A stretch of DNA of 64,000 bases from Ignatzschineria larvae DSM 13226. GTDB lineage: Bacteria > Pseudomonadota > Gammaproteobacteria > Cardiobacteriales > Wohlfahrtiimonadaceae. Location of the stretch: NCBI RefSeq assembly GCF_038500265.1, contig NZ_CP150637.1, forward strand, positions 1,587,001 through 1,651,000, written 5' to 3'. Positions 1 to 8,757 of this stretch are shown here, in pieces (position 1 is the stretch's first letter; the number at the start of each line of letters is the position of its first letter). Under the pieces are notes generated by a model. That model was given only the letters and a program-made list of their open reading frames with translations, ran no database searches and was not told where the DNA came from. Position numbers and translations under genes: made by a program.

Positions 1-164
1 ATCTCGTGCATACCAATCACATCATCAAGCGAGTAGACAGTTTTTAATTCATTAAGACTCGTTAACCCTCTAGAAATCGGCGACCAAACAAACCAATCTA
101 CATCACTTTGCCCGCCACTTCCTCCAAGTTCAAAGTACTTATCTTGGATTCGAGGCCACTCGGT
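1..164 (-). CDS. Tail assembly chaperone, -1 frame extension (partial)
   Basis: In the -1 frame relative to the chaperone gene at 98-505, the sequence is open from the slippery site at 164-170 to the window edge. It encodes a glycine/serine-rich linker (LGGSGGQSDVDWF) and then a helical stretch ending VYSLDDVIGMHE. No start codon or ribosome site precedes it, so it is most simply made as a fusion by -1 frameshifting, as in the G/GT tail chaperones of lambda and many other tailed phages. The 3' end lies outside the window. Confidence 0.6.
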
Positions 165-505
165 AAAAAACCCAAAAAATGGAATTTCAAGCCCTCGAAA
201 ATCACTTGATAATAATGAGAGCGGTGCTTATTGAAGAATTTATTGATCTCTTCAGGCTTGTTAAATAGCACCTTTTCACCGTTTTCATCTGTAGCTGTTA
301 AGTGATGAAGAATAAACTTCTCAACATTTGCAAACGATTCAGAGCCGATGTTTGAGATCAACTCACCTACATCAAAGCCTGTTTTGCCGTCTTGCATAGT
401 AAAACAGCCCTTCATGAGGGCTGTTAATGTTTTGAGTTGTCTGTTCGCTTCAAAGAAACTTGATTGCTGAAACTCGTAAGTAATATCGTCAATTCTGATT
501 TCCAT
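98..505 (-). CDS. Phage tail assembly chaperone (upstream frame)
   Basis: A 135-residue acidic protein placed directly after the tail-tube gene, where contractile and siphophage genomes carry the first tail assembly chaperone. It begins MEIRIDDITYEF and its start overlaps the stop of the tube gene by one base, which suggests translational coupling. Near its end two T-rich heptamers fit the X XXY YYZ rule in frame, so ribosomes probably produce both this short form and a longer fusion. The role (holding the tape measure during tail building) comes from synteny and the frameshift, not from a conserved motif I can name. Confidence 0.7.
   Translation of the reverse strand: MEIRIDDITYEFQQSSFFEANRQLKTLTALMKGCFTMQDGKTGFDVGELISNIGSESFANVEKFILHHLTATDENGEKVLFNKPEEINKFFNKHRSHYYQVIFEGLKFHFLGFLPSGLESKISTLNLEEVAGKVM
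164..179 (-). promoter_or_regulatory. Candidate -1 frameshift slippery sites
   Basis: On the minus strand, codons CAT TTT TTG GGT TTT TTA of the chaperone gene create two in-frame slippery heptamers: T TTT TTG (179-173) and T TTT TTA (170-164). Slipping at either gives the open -1 frame that continues to the window edge. The TTA version is the more canonical. Confidence 0.55.
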
Positions 506-939
506 TAAATATAGCCCTCTGTAAGTTTAATCTCTGCTTTCACCGCTTTAAGCGTCCATGTGTTGCCGTTATGCGCAGTGCCTCGACCGTGTGTTGGTGG
601 TGTTGTGAACCAGCAACCTGTCAATGTAAACTCATCGCCATTTCGTAAGTCTTTGAATGAGATAATATTGCCCGAAGCTGTGCGCATATTGTTGATTTGA
701 CGTGAACGTAAATCGTTTAAAATGCGATTCATTTCAGAGTGTTGAAGTCCTTTAATTGCGATTGTTGCTCCCTTGTTACAAGAGCTTACAAATACGCCAT
801 CGCCATTGATACCGTAAGTAATGTCGCCATCATCACCCACCGGCGTAATGACTACTGCATCTTGAGCATTCTCAAAACCTCGTAATTCGATTCCATTAAT
901 TGTCAAAACGCAATCATCTAAAGAAAAAGCATGACTCAT
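505..939 (-). CDS. DUF3277 family phage tail tube-like protein
   Basis: A 144-residue protein with the beta-rich character of the DUF3277 family (MSHAFSLDDCVLTINGIEL; an xHxRGTAHNGNTW-type C-terminal segment). The family sits next to DUF3383 sheath-like proteins in contractile-tailed phages and is taken to be the inner tail tube. Here it follows the DUF3383 gene by 8 bases and its stop overlaps the chaperone start. Family assignment is from recall of sequence character and synteny. Confidence 0.75.
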   Translation of the reverse strand: MSHAFSLDDCVLTINGIELRGFENAQDAVVITPVGDDGDITYGINGDGVFVSSCNKGATIAIKGLQHSEMNRILNDLRSRQINNMRTASGNIISFKDLRNGDEFTLTGCWFTTPPTHGRGTAHNGNTWTLKAVKAEIKLTEGYI

Positions 940-947
940 AATTCCCC

Positions 948-2450
948 CTATCTATCCATCATTAATACGATATCTGCAAAGTGACCAGCGCCTGCAAGCT
1001 TTGCGCACACCATTATTGGCATCATCTTTCTTGATTCACGATCTGATTGATCTTGCATATCAAAAGATTCTGAATAGAAGTAGTAGCCATCTAACGTATC
1101 GCCGTCTTTTAATTCGCCAATATCGCCGTTCATCCAACGACCTTCACCTAAGAAACCGTTAGTCTTGAACTGCTCGCCCACAACTTTAAGAGAATCAATG
1201 AGAATTTGTTGTCCGCGATCTGTTTGCGGGATCTTCTCTGCTTTCTTGAGTCGATTGAATGCTTGAACTTGAAGCGCATCTGCAAAAGCATCTGTGCCGG
1301 TTGTTTCATCAATGAATTGACCGCCCAACATCGTACCCTCTGCCAACATGTTCACACTTGCATAATCGGTGTAGAAGTTAATACCTAACTTGCGACATTT
1401 TGTTGCTTCATTAAGCGTAATACGATCATCTGATTGAACGCTTGTTTGCTCTTTGAATTTCACTGTTTTAGCAGTGTTTACGCCATTCCAAATAGTCGTT
1501 ATTGCAATACCGAGAAGCTCTGCACCTGCATGAACATCGCCTGTATTGTTGTATTGCACCATCAAGCGTTTACTGTTCTTTTTCGCTAGTCGCTTATAGA
1601 TATTTGAATCAGTGTATTCAATATCTGCCGGTCGGACTGCTGTAACAGCCATTACCTTTTTATCAGCAGAAGCAACCCAATCATGAGCCTCTTCTAATTC
1701 ACCATCTGTTAAACGATCAGCAAAGTAAACACCGTAAAAGCCTGTGTTTGCATTGTTTAAAGCAGTTAATGCTTCTGACGGACTCTCTTTCTTAAACTCT
1801 TGAGAATCTTGGCCATTAATGATCGTTGCATACCCATCTGTAAGATTCAAAGCTGTACCGATATATGCGCCATCTAAGCCATCATCAAACACATAACCAA
1901 AGTTAGCGCCTGCACCTGCTTCTTTTCGAGTGAGGATAAAGCGATTACCGACCTCATCGAAAATCATCTCAATGCCAAGCTCTTCATTAATCGCTGTATT
2001 GATAATTGTCGCAACATCATCGAGTGATGAAACTAACGTAAAATCAAGATCTTCAGTGGTGATAGGTTTGCCATCTAGCACGAAAGAGAAATAACCGTTC
2101 TCGATCTCTTTAAATTTAATATACGGCGTACTAGCAGTTGCCCCGACAATTTTTGAGGCTGTCGCTTCTGTTTTAAAGCCGTCTTTAACGTATTTTGCGA
2201 TTAGCGCTTGTCTTGGCTTGGGATTCGCCGAAAAGAGCGATCTTGAAGCCTTATAGGCCTCTGAATTACTGCCAAAAAGATTTGCAACATCATCGGCGCT
2301 TGATACCGTTACATAACGTGAATTAGGATTCGCGAACTCTTCACACATATCACTTGTGAAAATCGCTGCAATGCTAAAATCACGTTTTTTAGCACCTTGC
2401 CCCTGCTGTAAAATCCGAACATTTACAACATCATTCATTGATAAACTCAT
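948..2450 (-). CDS. DUF3383 family tail sheath-like protein
   Basis: A 500-residue protein beginning MSLSMNDVVNVRILQQGQG, characteristic of the DUF3383 family, the putative contractile tail sheath of a group of myoviruses. The central region has an immunoglobulin-like insertion and the C-terminus (QDQSDRESRKMMPIMVCAKL) is the conserved sheath-closing part. It lies one base after the upstream minor tail gene and just before the tube gene, the normal sheath-tube order. It is the main reason for calling this a contractile-tail phage. Confidence 0.8.
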   Translation of the reverse strand: MSLSMNDVVNVRILQQGQGAKKRDFSIAAIFTSDMCEEFANPNSRYVTVSSADDVANLFGSNSEAYKASRSLFSANPKPRQALIAKYVKDGFKTEATASKIVGATASTPYIKFKEIENGYFSFVLDGKPITTEDLDFTLVSSLDDVATIINTAINEELGIEMIFDEVGNRFILTRKEAGAGANFGYVFDDGLDGAYIGTALNLTDGYATIINGQDSQEFKKESPSEALTALNNANTGFYGVYFADRLTDGELEEAHDWVASADKKVMAVTAVRPADIEYTDSNIYKRLAKKNSKRLMVQYNNTGDVHAGAELLGIAITTIWNGVNTAKTVKFKEQTSVQSDDRITLNEATKCRKLGINFYTDYASVNMLAEGTMLGGQFIDETTGTDAFADALQVQAFNRLKKAEKIPQTDRGQQILIDSLKVVGEQFKTNGFLGEGRWMNGDIGELKDGDTLDGYYFYSESFDMQDQSDRESRKMMPIMVCAKLAGAGHFADIVLMMDR

Positions 2451-2451
2451 A

Positions 2452-2946
2452 TTAATTTCCCTCTATTGAGATTTCTACGCTATCGCCACGATTCACATCA
2501 GCGATTAGTCTGTTATTGATTGAGAAGATTAGATCTACTTGCGCTCGTTGCTCTTTGCCACCTGAAATAGCCGTTGGTAAGCTTCTTATTTGTGAAGCCC
2601 TAAGAAACCCTATACCAATCCGTTTAAGCTCTCTATAAGCAAAATCTAAGCGCATAGACATTACTAGCTTATTGATAACCTCATAAGCGTTTTTGCCATA
2701 AGCATTGACTGATACTGTCATCTCGCTAAGATTGCTTAATTTCTCGACTTCTTCTACGCCGTTAAAGATCACTTCTGTGCCGAGATCATCTTGCATTATC
2801 GGTAATACTGTAATGAAGAAACCAAGCTTTGAAACATCAACTTCTTCATTACCGTCAATCACTCGATCACTAGGTAACGACAAAACCGTCGCTATCATTT
2901 GTCTGACTTCCTTCATATCTAGTCGCAAGACAGTGGTAATAGCCAT
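2452..2946 (-). CDS. Phage minor tail/terminator-like protein (LIC_12616-like)
   Basis: About 164 residues from the ATG at 2946, which has GGAG five bases upstream; an earlier in-frame ATG at 2964 lacks such a site. The sequence MAITTVLRLDMKEVRQMIA and its position between a neck protein and the sheath match the small LIC_12616-type proteins of DUF3383-containing phages, which probably act as tail terminator. It overlaps the preceding gene by 77 bases in another frame. Function is inferred from order only. Confidence 0.6.
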   Translation of the reverse strand: MAITTVLRLDMKEVRQMIATVLSLPSDRVIDGNEEVDVSKLGFFITVLPIMQDDLGTEVIFNGVEEVEKLSNLSEMTVSVNAYGKNAYEVINKLVMSMRLDFAYRELKRIGIGFLRASQIRSLPTAISGGKEQRAQVDLIFSINNRLIADVNRGDSVEISIEGN

Positions 2947-3196
2947 AATCGCTCCATATTGCATTAGAGATAACGCGGTATCTCATTCCGTTGTGATTAA
3001 ATAGATCAGTGTTTTCAATTGCTTCTTTTGAGAAGATGCTTACCGTTGGATTGAACCTGTTACCCTCCGGTAATATCTGCAAATCATCACTAGAAGCGGG
3101 TTGAATCACGCAAACGATCTCGCCCTGTTTTTCAAAATCGACTTTAGTTGCAAAGAAAGGATCACTTAAAAACTCACTGATAAACTCTCTATTCAC
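2870..3196 (-). CDS. Phage neck/head-tail joining protein (hypothetical)
   Basis: A 108-residue protein (MNREFISEFLSDPFFATKV) placed between the gp10-like completion protein and the tail terminator-like gene, a slot usually held by a head-closure or joining protein. Its start overlaps the previous gene by 8 bases and its end overlaps the next by 77 bases. The 3' overlap is long, but both frames look protein-like. I do not recognise a conserved domain. Confidence 0.6.
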   Translation of the reverse strand: MNREFISEFLSDPFFATKVDFEKQGEIVCVIQPASSDDLQILPEGNRFNPTVSIFSKEAIENTDLFNHNGMRYRVISNAIWSDYGYYHCLATRYEGSQTNDSDGFVVT

Positions 3197-3764
3197 GATC
3201 TCGCACCTCGTAGTTGATTGAATTCCGCAATTTTCCTTCGTCGATCAGCGTTCCGCTTGATTTCTTGCGCTTGATTGTGGCCGAGCTTAGAGGTGCAAAG
3301 TCATTTTCTATGAACGTATTAACGACCGTAGTCTTTAAGAACCTACCCACCTCTTCATAAGCCTGATCTGCTGAGATATCACCATTTAAGCACTCAGCAA
3401 CACTCTTACTTAATAGCTTTTGAGCGCCTTTTTTTGCTTTTTTGAGTGATGTCCGCATCAGTGGTCGCTCCGGAATGACAATTGTATGAGCACCTGTTTT
3501 ACCAAGCTCCATATACCCCTGCCCTTTTCCTAGAAATCTAACTTTACCTTGCTTGGCTTGCCTTTCTGTTCGATACCCATAACTTGTTCCGCCAGGATGA
3601 CTAATAACAGCACCAAATTCATGAATTGCCAAAAGCTCAGCATTGGTCATTCCATTTTCACGAACACCGCCATCGATTGCACCGACAACTACCTGCTTAT
3701 TTGACAGCTCTTCAATGCGCTTTTGAATCATCTTCAATCGTTCAACTACTTTTAATTTACTCAT
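3189..3764 (-). CDS. HK97 gp10-like tail completion/morphogenesis protein
   Basis: A 191-residue basic protein. Residues 25-55 have the pattern VVVGAIDGG...NAELLAIHEFGA, followed by a PERPLMRTS segment, as in the HK97-gp10/Mu gpG-like neck proteins (typically VGxxxG, IHEFG, IPPRPF). These proteins sit at the head-tail joint. The gene overlaps its neighbours by four bases upstream and eight downstream, so the morphogenesis genes form one tightly packed operon. Confidence 0.65.
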   Translation of the reverse strand: MSKLKVVERLKMIQKRIEELSNKQVVVGAIDGGVRENGMTNAELLAIHEFGAVISHPGGTSYGYRTERQAKQGKVRFLGKGQGYMELGKTGAHTIVIPERPLMRTSLKKAKKGAQKLLSKSVAECLNGDISADQAYEEVGRFLKTTVVNTFIENDFAPLSSATIKRKKSSGTLIDEGKLRNSINYEVRDRE

Positions 3765-4141
3765 ACAACTACCCCAAACGGACTTGCGAGATTGCGCAAG
3801 CTCAAGTATTCACGACCGTAGCTTGTTGAATCTAAATCACCATCACTTGCTCTACCACTTCCTGAACTTCCCTGCTGACTATAAGAGATCGACAAACCGC
3901 CTGCGGTCTTACTCGCTACAGACTTAAAGCCCTCGCCATTACTGAAGATTGGATTGCCGTTCAAATCAGTATTGAGAAAACCTTTCAGCGCTAGTTTATG
4001 AGCTGTATACGCATAAAGCGCCTGCTCATACAACTCACCAAAAGGCTTTTCTTTCACAACTTGCTTGCTGATCTTAATGAAGTTATCGATTACTACAGGA
4101 TCAACCTTAGAAAATTCAGGGTGATATGTTAAAAAGTTCAT
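3761..4141 (-). CDS. DUF4054 head-tail connector protein
   Basis: About 126 residues: MNFLTYHPEFSKVDPVVIDNF at the start, helix-rich middle (YEQALYAYTAHKLAL), glycine/serine-rich loop and a C-terminal YGREYLSL segment. This matches DUF4054, a connector family that follows the major capsid gene. The ATG at 4141 has AAGGA eight bases upstream; the ATG at 4150 lies directly on that site and is less likely. It ends by overlapping the gp10-like gene by four bases. Confidence 0.7.
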   Translation of the reverse strand: MNFLTYHPEFSKVDPVVIDNFIKISKQVVKEKPFGELYEQALYAYTAHKLALKGFLNTDLNGNPIFSNGEGFKSVASKTAGGLSISYSQQGSSGSGRASDGDLDSTSYGREYLSLRNLASPFGVVV

Positions 4142-4155
4142 AACACCCATCCTTT

Positions 4156-5109
4156 TTAAGCTTTATAGTCTAAGTAAGTCGCTGAATCAGGTTCTTTCCA
4201 CAGTGCGCCGGTGAATGATGCACGATAACCGCACTCGAACGTTAACAAATCACGTTGACGGGTTGGCAACAATTCAGGCATGTGGACTTTCATCGCAACA
4301 TATTGCTCATCGTAGACGTAGCAAACTAAGCGATTGAAGCCTTTATTGATTCCCTGCGCATAACGTGAAGGCACTTTCACGAAGTTAACTGTGAATGTAC
4401 TATCGTTTGTCGCTTTACGAAGCGCTGCCATGATTCGATCCATTGCACCGATTGGAAGCATATCAGTACCAACCACAGTTGAAGCAACTTCGAACTTCTG
4501 AACAAGCGTCATAAAGTCGATCGCGTCAATTGCGATATGCGTTGGCTGGATACGATAATCAGACTTAGCCCATGCACGATTGTAAACATCCAAGATCATC
4601 TCAACAGCTTCAGTAGAAGTCATATCTTTCAATGCTTTACCTGAGGCGTCTTTCACGACTTCAACATCATCGCTATTTAAAAGCCCAACTTGACCAACAA
4701 CGCCCTGATGACCGATATACCCTGCGTACTGAATGGTGGCTAGTGCGTTGGCATACAAGTCATCTTGCTTCTTAGAATCAAGCGTAATGCCGAGTTTTGC
4801 GATCTTCTCAAGCTCTTGTAAAGTCCATACTGCTGCTTTACCCCAAGAGCCGACATTTGCTTTACGCCACTCGATCTCTGAATCGATTGTTACAAGTGAG
4901 TTAGTCTTGTTGCCAATGATTCCGTCTTTAACAGAACCGATCACGCTTGTTACGCCGTAATCTTCAGTCTCAACACCGAACTCTAAACCTTCAACAACCG
5001 GCAAAGCTTCAGCAATATTGATCTCCGGTAATACCTTCTCTTGAAGCTGTACGTCACGCTCATTAAGCGCTTCTTCTAATACTAATTCAAACTCTTGATT
5101 TTCCATCAT
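4156..5109 (-). CDS. Major capsid protein (DUF2184 family)
   Basis: A 317-residue protein, the size expected for a HK97-fold capsid protein. Internal motifs TNSLVTIDSEIEWRKANVG and a C-terminal LTFECGYRASFTGALWKEP fit the DUF2184 capsid family. It follows a small decoration-type protein and a protease/scaffold-like gene in normal head-operon order. No separate scaffold gene is seen; the coiled-coil part of the DUF2213 protein upstream may do that job. Confidence 0.8.
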   Translation of the reverse strand: MMENQEFELVLEEALNERDVQLQEKVLPEINIAEALPVVEGLEFGVETEDYGVTSVIGSVKDGIIGNKTNSLVTIDSEIEWRKANVGSWGKAAVWTLQELEKIAKLGITLDSKKQDDLYANALATIQYAGYIGHQGVVGQVGLLNSDDVEVVKDASGKALKDMTSTEAVEMILDVYNRAWAKSDYRIQPTHIAIDAIDFMTLVQKFEVASTVVGTDMLPIGAMDRIMAALRKATNDSTFTVNFVKVPSRYAQGINKGFNRLVCYVYDEQYVAMKVHMPELLPTRQRDLLTFECGYRASFTGALWKEPDSATYLDYKA

Positions 5110-5113
5110 TCCC

Positions 5114-5578
5114 TTATTCTCCTGCCTTTGGTGCTGTTACTTGATAGCCGAGTGTAATCGCTACACAATCACCGCTCACTGTTTCGATCCAATAACCTAG
5201 ATCGACTGTTGTCGCACTCGCTTCATTCGTTACTTTACCCGCATCTGCACCAGAACAGATTACAAACGCTTTATCACCACGTTTAAACTCAACGCCCTCA
5301 ACGCCTTGCGCTACTACGCTATCGCCATGTGAAAAGTGACCTACATTAACTGTGCGATCTTTGCGAGCTGTTTCATAAACATCACGAACAACGATCCCAT
5401 GAATCACATCTTTTGCAGACTTAATCGCTGTTACGCCTTTTTCTGATACTGCGCAAAATACGCCATACGCTAGATCAACATCTGATTGCTCACCCCACAC
5501 CTTGTTATCTGAAGATGAAGCTCGGCGAATCGTACCCGCTCGCATTGTTTTATCGTTATCCCATTGTGTAAAAGCCAT
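5114..5578 (-). CDS. Capsid cement/decoration protein (DUF2190-like)
   Basis: A 154-residue beta-rich protein (RRASSSDNKVWGEQSDVDLAYG) of the type that binds the outside of capsids as cement or decoration. It is encoded four bases before the major capsid gene, and its start overlaps the stop of the DUF2213 gene by one base. The assignment rests on length, position and general resemblance to structural cement proteins. Confidence 0.65.
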   Translation of the reverse strand: MAFTQWDNDKTMRAGTIRRASSSDNKVWGEQSDVDLAYGVFCAVSEKGVTAIKSAKDVIHGIVVRDVYETARKDRTVNVGHFSHGDSVVAQGVEGVEFKRGDKAFVICSGADAGKVTNEASATTVDLGYWIETVSGDCVAITLGYQVTAPKAGE

Positions 5579-6696
5579 TATTTACCTCCTAAGCGCTGGG
5601 TCGCTGTTTTGGTTGGTTTTGCGCTATCGTTCAGTAAGCGCTTGCCGATTTTGTTCGCTCGTGTTGAAGCTTTAAGCCCTGCATAAGCCGCACGAATTTC
5701 AGCGTCTGTAAGTTTTTGTGCTTCTTCTTTCGTGTAGATTCCATTATCCACTAACACCGCTACATGAACGTCTTTCGCTGTTTTAGCATCATTCAATTTC
5801 ACTCGCGGGAACTTCGCTTTTGCGTCATTTAAAGCTTGATCTGTTTCAAGTGAGTTTTTGAGCGCTTCTAATTCAGTTTTAAGCGTTTCATTCTCTGCTT
5901 TTAAACCCTCATTTTCCGCTTTAAGCTCTGCGATTTCAGCCTTTAAAGCGCCAACATCTTCTGTTGCAGGCTCTTCATCATTGATAGGCGCTTTCGCTTC
6001 TTCTAGCTGTTTTTTGAGCGCTTCGATCTGATCTCTAAGATCTTCTTTTGCTTCTTCATCTTCACTCTCTGCGAGCGCTAATTCCAAAGATGCGATTAAC
6101 TCTTGAATCTCTTCAGCGGTTAATTCAGCACCGCCCTCATCGTTTAATTTTTTGCCTTTCAAAAAGGCTAGTAAACCTTTGATTCCCATTGTTTTAACTC
6201 CCTTTGAGTCTTGTAAACGACAATCAGAACCAGCACGACCCTCTGCAACGATCGCAACGTGGTTAGCTCTGATATTTACGTGATAAAACTTACCACCCCT
6301 CTCTTGAATATCTGCCGGTTCATAGCCAACTGATAATTCTCGAATCTTTTTATTCTCTTTTAATAGCTCAATAGCATTCTTGTCTTTGACGTAAGCATCA
6401 CAAACGAGGTAATTGCCTTCACGCCTTACGTTTTGAATATGACCGATTGATTTTTCTTTCCAATCATTAGCTCTAACCTCTTTATCTTCAGGATGCGTCA
6501 TCGTTAATGGCATACCCTCAAACGATCTTAAAGTTTCAGGCTTTGCAAGCTCTTCTATTGATCTGTGAACTTCGACTCTTTTAACTGCATCACTGCCGGT
6601 TAAGCCGATCTCTTTACCGAGATACTCTAAGACTGCGCCTTTTGTGATCGAGGCTTTAGTTTTTAGATATCCCTGTGGTGTTATTTCCCAAGCCAT
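5578..6696 (-). CDS. DUF2213 domain prohead protease/scaffold-like protein
   Basis: A 372-residue protein. The N-terminal 160 residues carry the DUF2213 pattern (TKGAVLEYLGKEIG, FEGMPLTMTHPEDKEV, IRELSVGYEP, IRANHVAIVAEGRAG), a domain related to phage prohead proteases. Residues about 195-290 are a long Glu/Lys/Leu-rich coiled coil with repeating KAEIAELKAENEGLKAENE units, typical of scaffolding. A protease fused to scaffold would fit the place just upstream of cement and capsid genes. Enzymatic activity is inferred, not shown. Confidence 0.75.
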   Translation of the reverse strand: MAWEITPQGYLKTKASITKGAVLEYLGKEIGLTGSDAVKRVEVHRSIEELAKPETLRSFEGMPLTMTHPEDKEVRANDWKEKSIGHIQNVRREGNYLVCDAYVKDKNAIELLKENKKIRELSVGYEPADIQERGGKFYHVNIRANHVAIVAEGRAGSDCRLQDSKGVKTMGIKGLLAFLKGKKLNDEGGAELTAEEIQELIASLELALAESEDEEAKEDLRDQIEALKKQLEEAKAPINDEEPATEDVGALKAEIAELKAENEGLKAENETLKTELEALKNSLETDQALNDAKAKFPRVKLNDAKTAKDVHVAVLVDNGIYTKEEAQKLTDAEIRAAYAGLKASTRANKIGKRLLNDSAKPTKTATQRLGGK

Positions 6697-6704
6697 ATAA
6701 GCTC

Positions 6705-7541
6705 CTAAAAATTAATCTGTGGCAAGCCAAGACAGCGACATTGATAATCAGTGCCGGGATTACCCTCATAGGCACCAATACTTGATCTTTTCTTCCACGT
6801 TTTGCCCTCATCATCTGAATAAACGGTTGGATCTGAATACTTACAAAGCATTCCATTCAGCACAAAATGAGAATGACGCTCGCGCTCATCGCCTGTACCG
6901 CTCCATCGATAGATGTCGACACCTAGCTTGCGCTCTCTTGCTTCGTTAAATGCTGAATTGATCTTTGCTGTCTGATCTCTTGCGATAAACTTCGCTCTAC
7001 TTTTTGTAACTTCGCCCCGCTCGTAGATGCTCTTGATGAGATCTGATTGACGCTTACCTTTCTTAAAGTCTTCAAAGACTTGTGAGCCGATATCTTTAAT
7101 AAAATCCGTCTTGATTGACTTAATCAGATCGACATTGTCTTTGATCGCTTGCGCCACAACATCGCCAATATCCATCTTGTCGATAATGCTAGTTACATCA
7201 ATTCCTCTTGCTCTCTCAATTGACCAAACAAAGCGCTTTTTGTTCTGTGTGTTGCTTCTACCAACAAAACCTAGCGCAACACGTGTAGCACTCTGAGTGA
7301 TGTCTTTATCTGCGATGCTTGTAAGAGCTATCAATAAGCGATTAATACTGTCATCATCGCCGATCTCATCGCTGTCATTGAGTTTTGGCTTTCTAACCGC
7401 ACTCAATACTTCATCGAGCATCGACTTAATGAGATTATTGATCTGCTCTCGATAATAGACTTCTGCCCTTTTGCTCGGCGCTACTGCCTCAATAAACCGC
7501 TTCCCACGAACTTTCGGTTTCTTTCGTTTCATTGAACTCAT
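6705..7541 (-). CDS. Phage head morphogenesis protein (SPP1 gp7/Mu gpF-like)
   Basis: A 278-residue basic protein with the minor-head signature in its C-terminal half: RAKFIARDQTAKINSAFNE, then YRWSGTGDERERHSHFVLNG and a closing NPGTDYQCRCLGLPQ with the paired cysteines of this family. These proteins attach to the portal inside the prohead. It overlaps the portal gene by 53 bases, common for portal/minor-head pairs. Several start codons lie close together (MSSMKRKK), so the exact start is open. Confidence 0.85.
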   Translation of the reverse strand: MSSMKRKKPKVRGKRFIEAVAPSKRAEVYYREQINNLIKSMLDEVLSAVRKPKLNDSDEIGDDDSINRLLIALTSIADKDITQSATRVALGFVGRSNTQNKKRFVWSIERARGIDVTSIIDKMDIGDVVAQAIKDNVDLIKSIKTDFIKDIGSQVFEDFKKGKRQSDLIKSIYERGEVTKSRAKFIARDQTAKINSAFNEARERKLGVDIYRWSGTGDERERHSHFVLNGMLCKYSDPTVYSDDEGKTWKKRSSIGAYEGNPGTDYQCRCLGLPQINF

Positions 7542-8757
7542 TGAAATCCTCTACTTTCGTGTTGATTAGACATTTGCGAGCGATAAGCTCTTTCTGTGCA
7601 ACTTCATCTGATATCACTTGTGCTGTCACAAGCCCTGTCATTGCCGTTGCAATATTTGAAAAGATTGTTGATTCTTCTATTTCATTGGATGAATCAATTG
7701 TTGGATAAGTGAACTCAACATCACTAATCATCTGATTCAAAATAAATTGATCAATAAACTCTTGAAGCGGTCTTAAAATCGACTCTTGTAGATTATTGAT
7801 CGTTTCGTAATAAGCTCTGTTATCTTCTTCACCGCTTGCAAAACCGCTTGCTGATTGACCAAATAGAACAGTGATTGGACGATCTAAAGCACCTGCCAAT
7901 ACGCTCATCATCTTGACAAGAATGTCAGACAGACCGCCGTAACTTGCCTGCTTCTGTTCCCATCTGCCTTGTACTTCACTTGTGCCGGCATCGAGAACAA
8001 TCATGTTTGAAGAAGATTTCACAAGCTTCATGAGCTTTACATACTCTTTAATCTTCTCTTCTTGACCTGCTGCGATCCTTTGCAGAAGATCAGGCACATA
8101 AAGCACATCAACATTACTCTCTTCTACGATATCAGCGATACACGTTACGATAGTGTCGAACAGCTTAATTGCCCTGAACGGCGCTTGAAGTGGTGAAATG
8201 CCATTCTTCTTACCGTCTTTAATCGAGAATTTACCTAATCGTATTCTGTGGCAACGTGAAGCATGAACCTTGATATTGCCCATTTTGATCGTGTAGCTTT
8301 CAGGCATTCCAAACGTTTTAGACTTAATATCTTCATCAAGATCTTTATCGATCTTGTAATCGTTTTTCTTTAGAACGATAAACTTATTGATGTTTGAATA
8401 ATCAGTGATCTTGGTCGACAAATCTTCATCATCATTAATCGCAACAACAAGACAATCGCCAAGCAGAATTGACCATGTTAAAGCATCGTTCAATACATCA
8501 TTGATCTTGAGCGCTTTCTCTTGTTTAAAGACCCGCTCTAATACCGACTGGTTAAAAGAACCCGCAAATTCACGCTCTTTTTTAAGCATATCTCTAGCGG
8601 TTTTATCAACGTACTTTGCAACAATCCACGAATTGACGTAAGCATTCATCAACTGCCGATCTGATACTGTTATACCTGTATACGTCACTGCCTCAGACTT
8701 TATACCTAGATCTGTATAAAGACTTTGAACGCTGTCTATTAATCCCATACGTCCCAT
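7489..8757 (-). CDS. Phage portal protein (DUF1073/phage_portal_3)
   Basis: A 422-residue protein after terminase. Motifs YVNSWIVAKYVDKTARDMLKK, SPLQAPFRAIKLF, RPITVLFGQSASGFASGEEDN and YYETINNLQESILRPLQEF are those of the DUF1073 portal family. The portal dodecamer is the DNA entry channel of the head. The family name also covers the N-terminal part of the anti-CBASS protein Acb1; I see only the portal part here and its context is structural. It overlaps terminase by 19 bases. Confidence 0.85.
   Translation of the reverse strand: MGRMGLIDSVQSLYTDLGIKSEAVTYTGITVSDRQLMNAYVNSWIVAKYVDKTARDMLKKEREFAGSFNQSVLERVFKQEKALKINDVLNDALTWSILLGDCLVVAINDDEDLSTKITDYSNINKFIVLKKNDYKIDKDLDEDIKSKTFGMPESYTIKMGNIKVHASRCHRIRLGKFSIKDGKKNGISPLQAPFRAIKLFDTIVTCIADIVEESNVDVLYVPDLLQRIAAGQEEKIKEYVKLMKLVKSSSNMIVLDAGTSEVQGRWEQKQASYGGLSDILVKMMSVLAGALDRPITVLFGQSASGFASGEEDNRAYYETINNLQESILRPLQEFIDQFILNQMISDVEFTYPTIDSSNEIEESTIFSNIATAMTGLVTAQVISDEVAQKELIARKCLINTKVEDFNEFNETKETESSWEAVY

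Noticed and set aside
6656-6856. A 66-codon minus-strand frame between the DUF2213 and head morphogenesis genes
   Set aside because: Overlaps the ends of both real genes in another frame and has no protein-like pattern.
7489-8757. Possible anti-CBASS (Acb1) activity of the portal-family protein
   Set aside because: The family name is shared, but only the portal region is visible and the gene sits between terminase and head genes; no phosphodiesterase HxT motifs noted.
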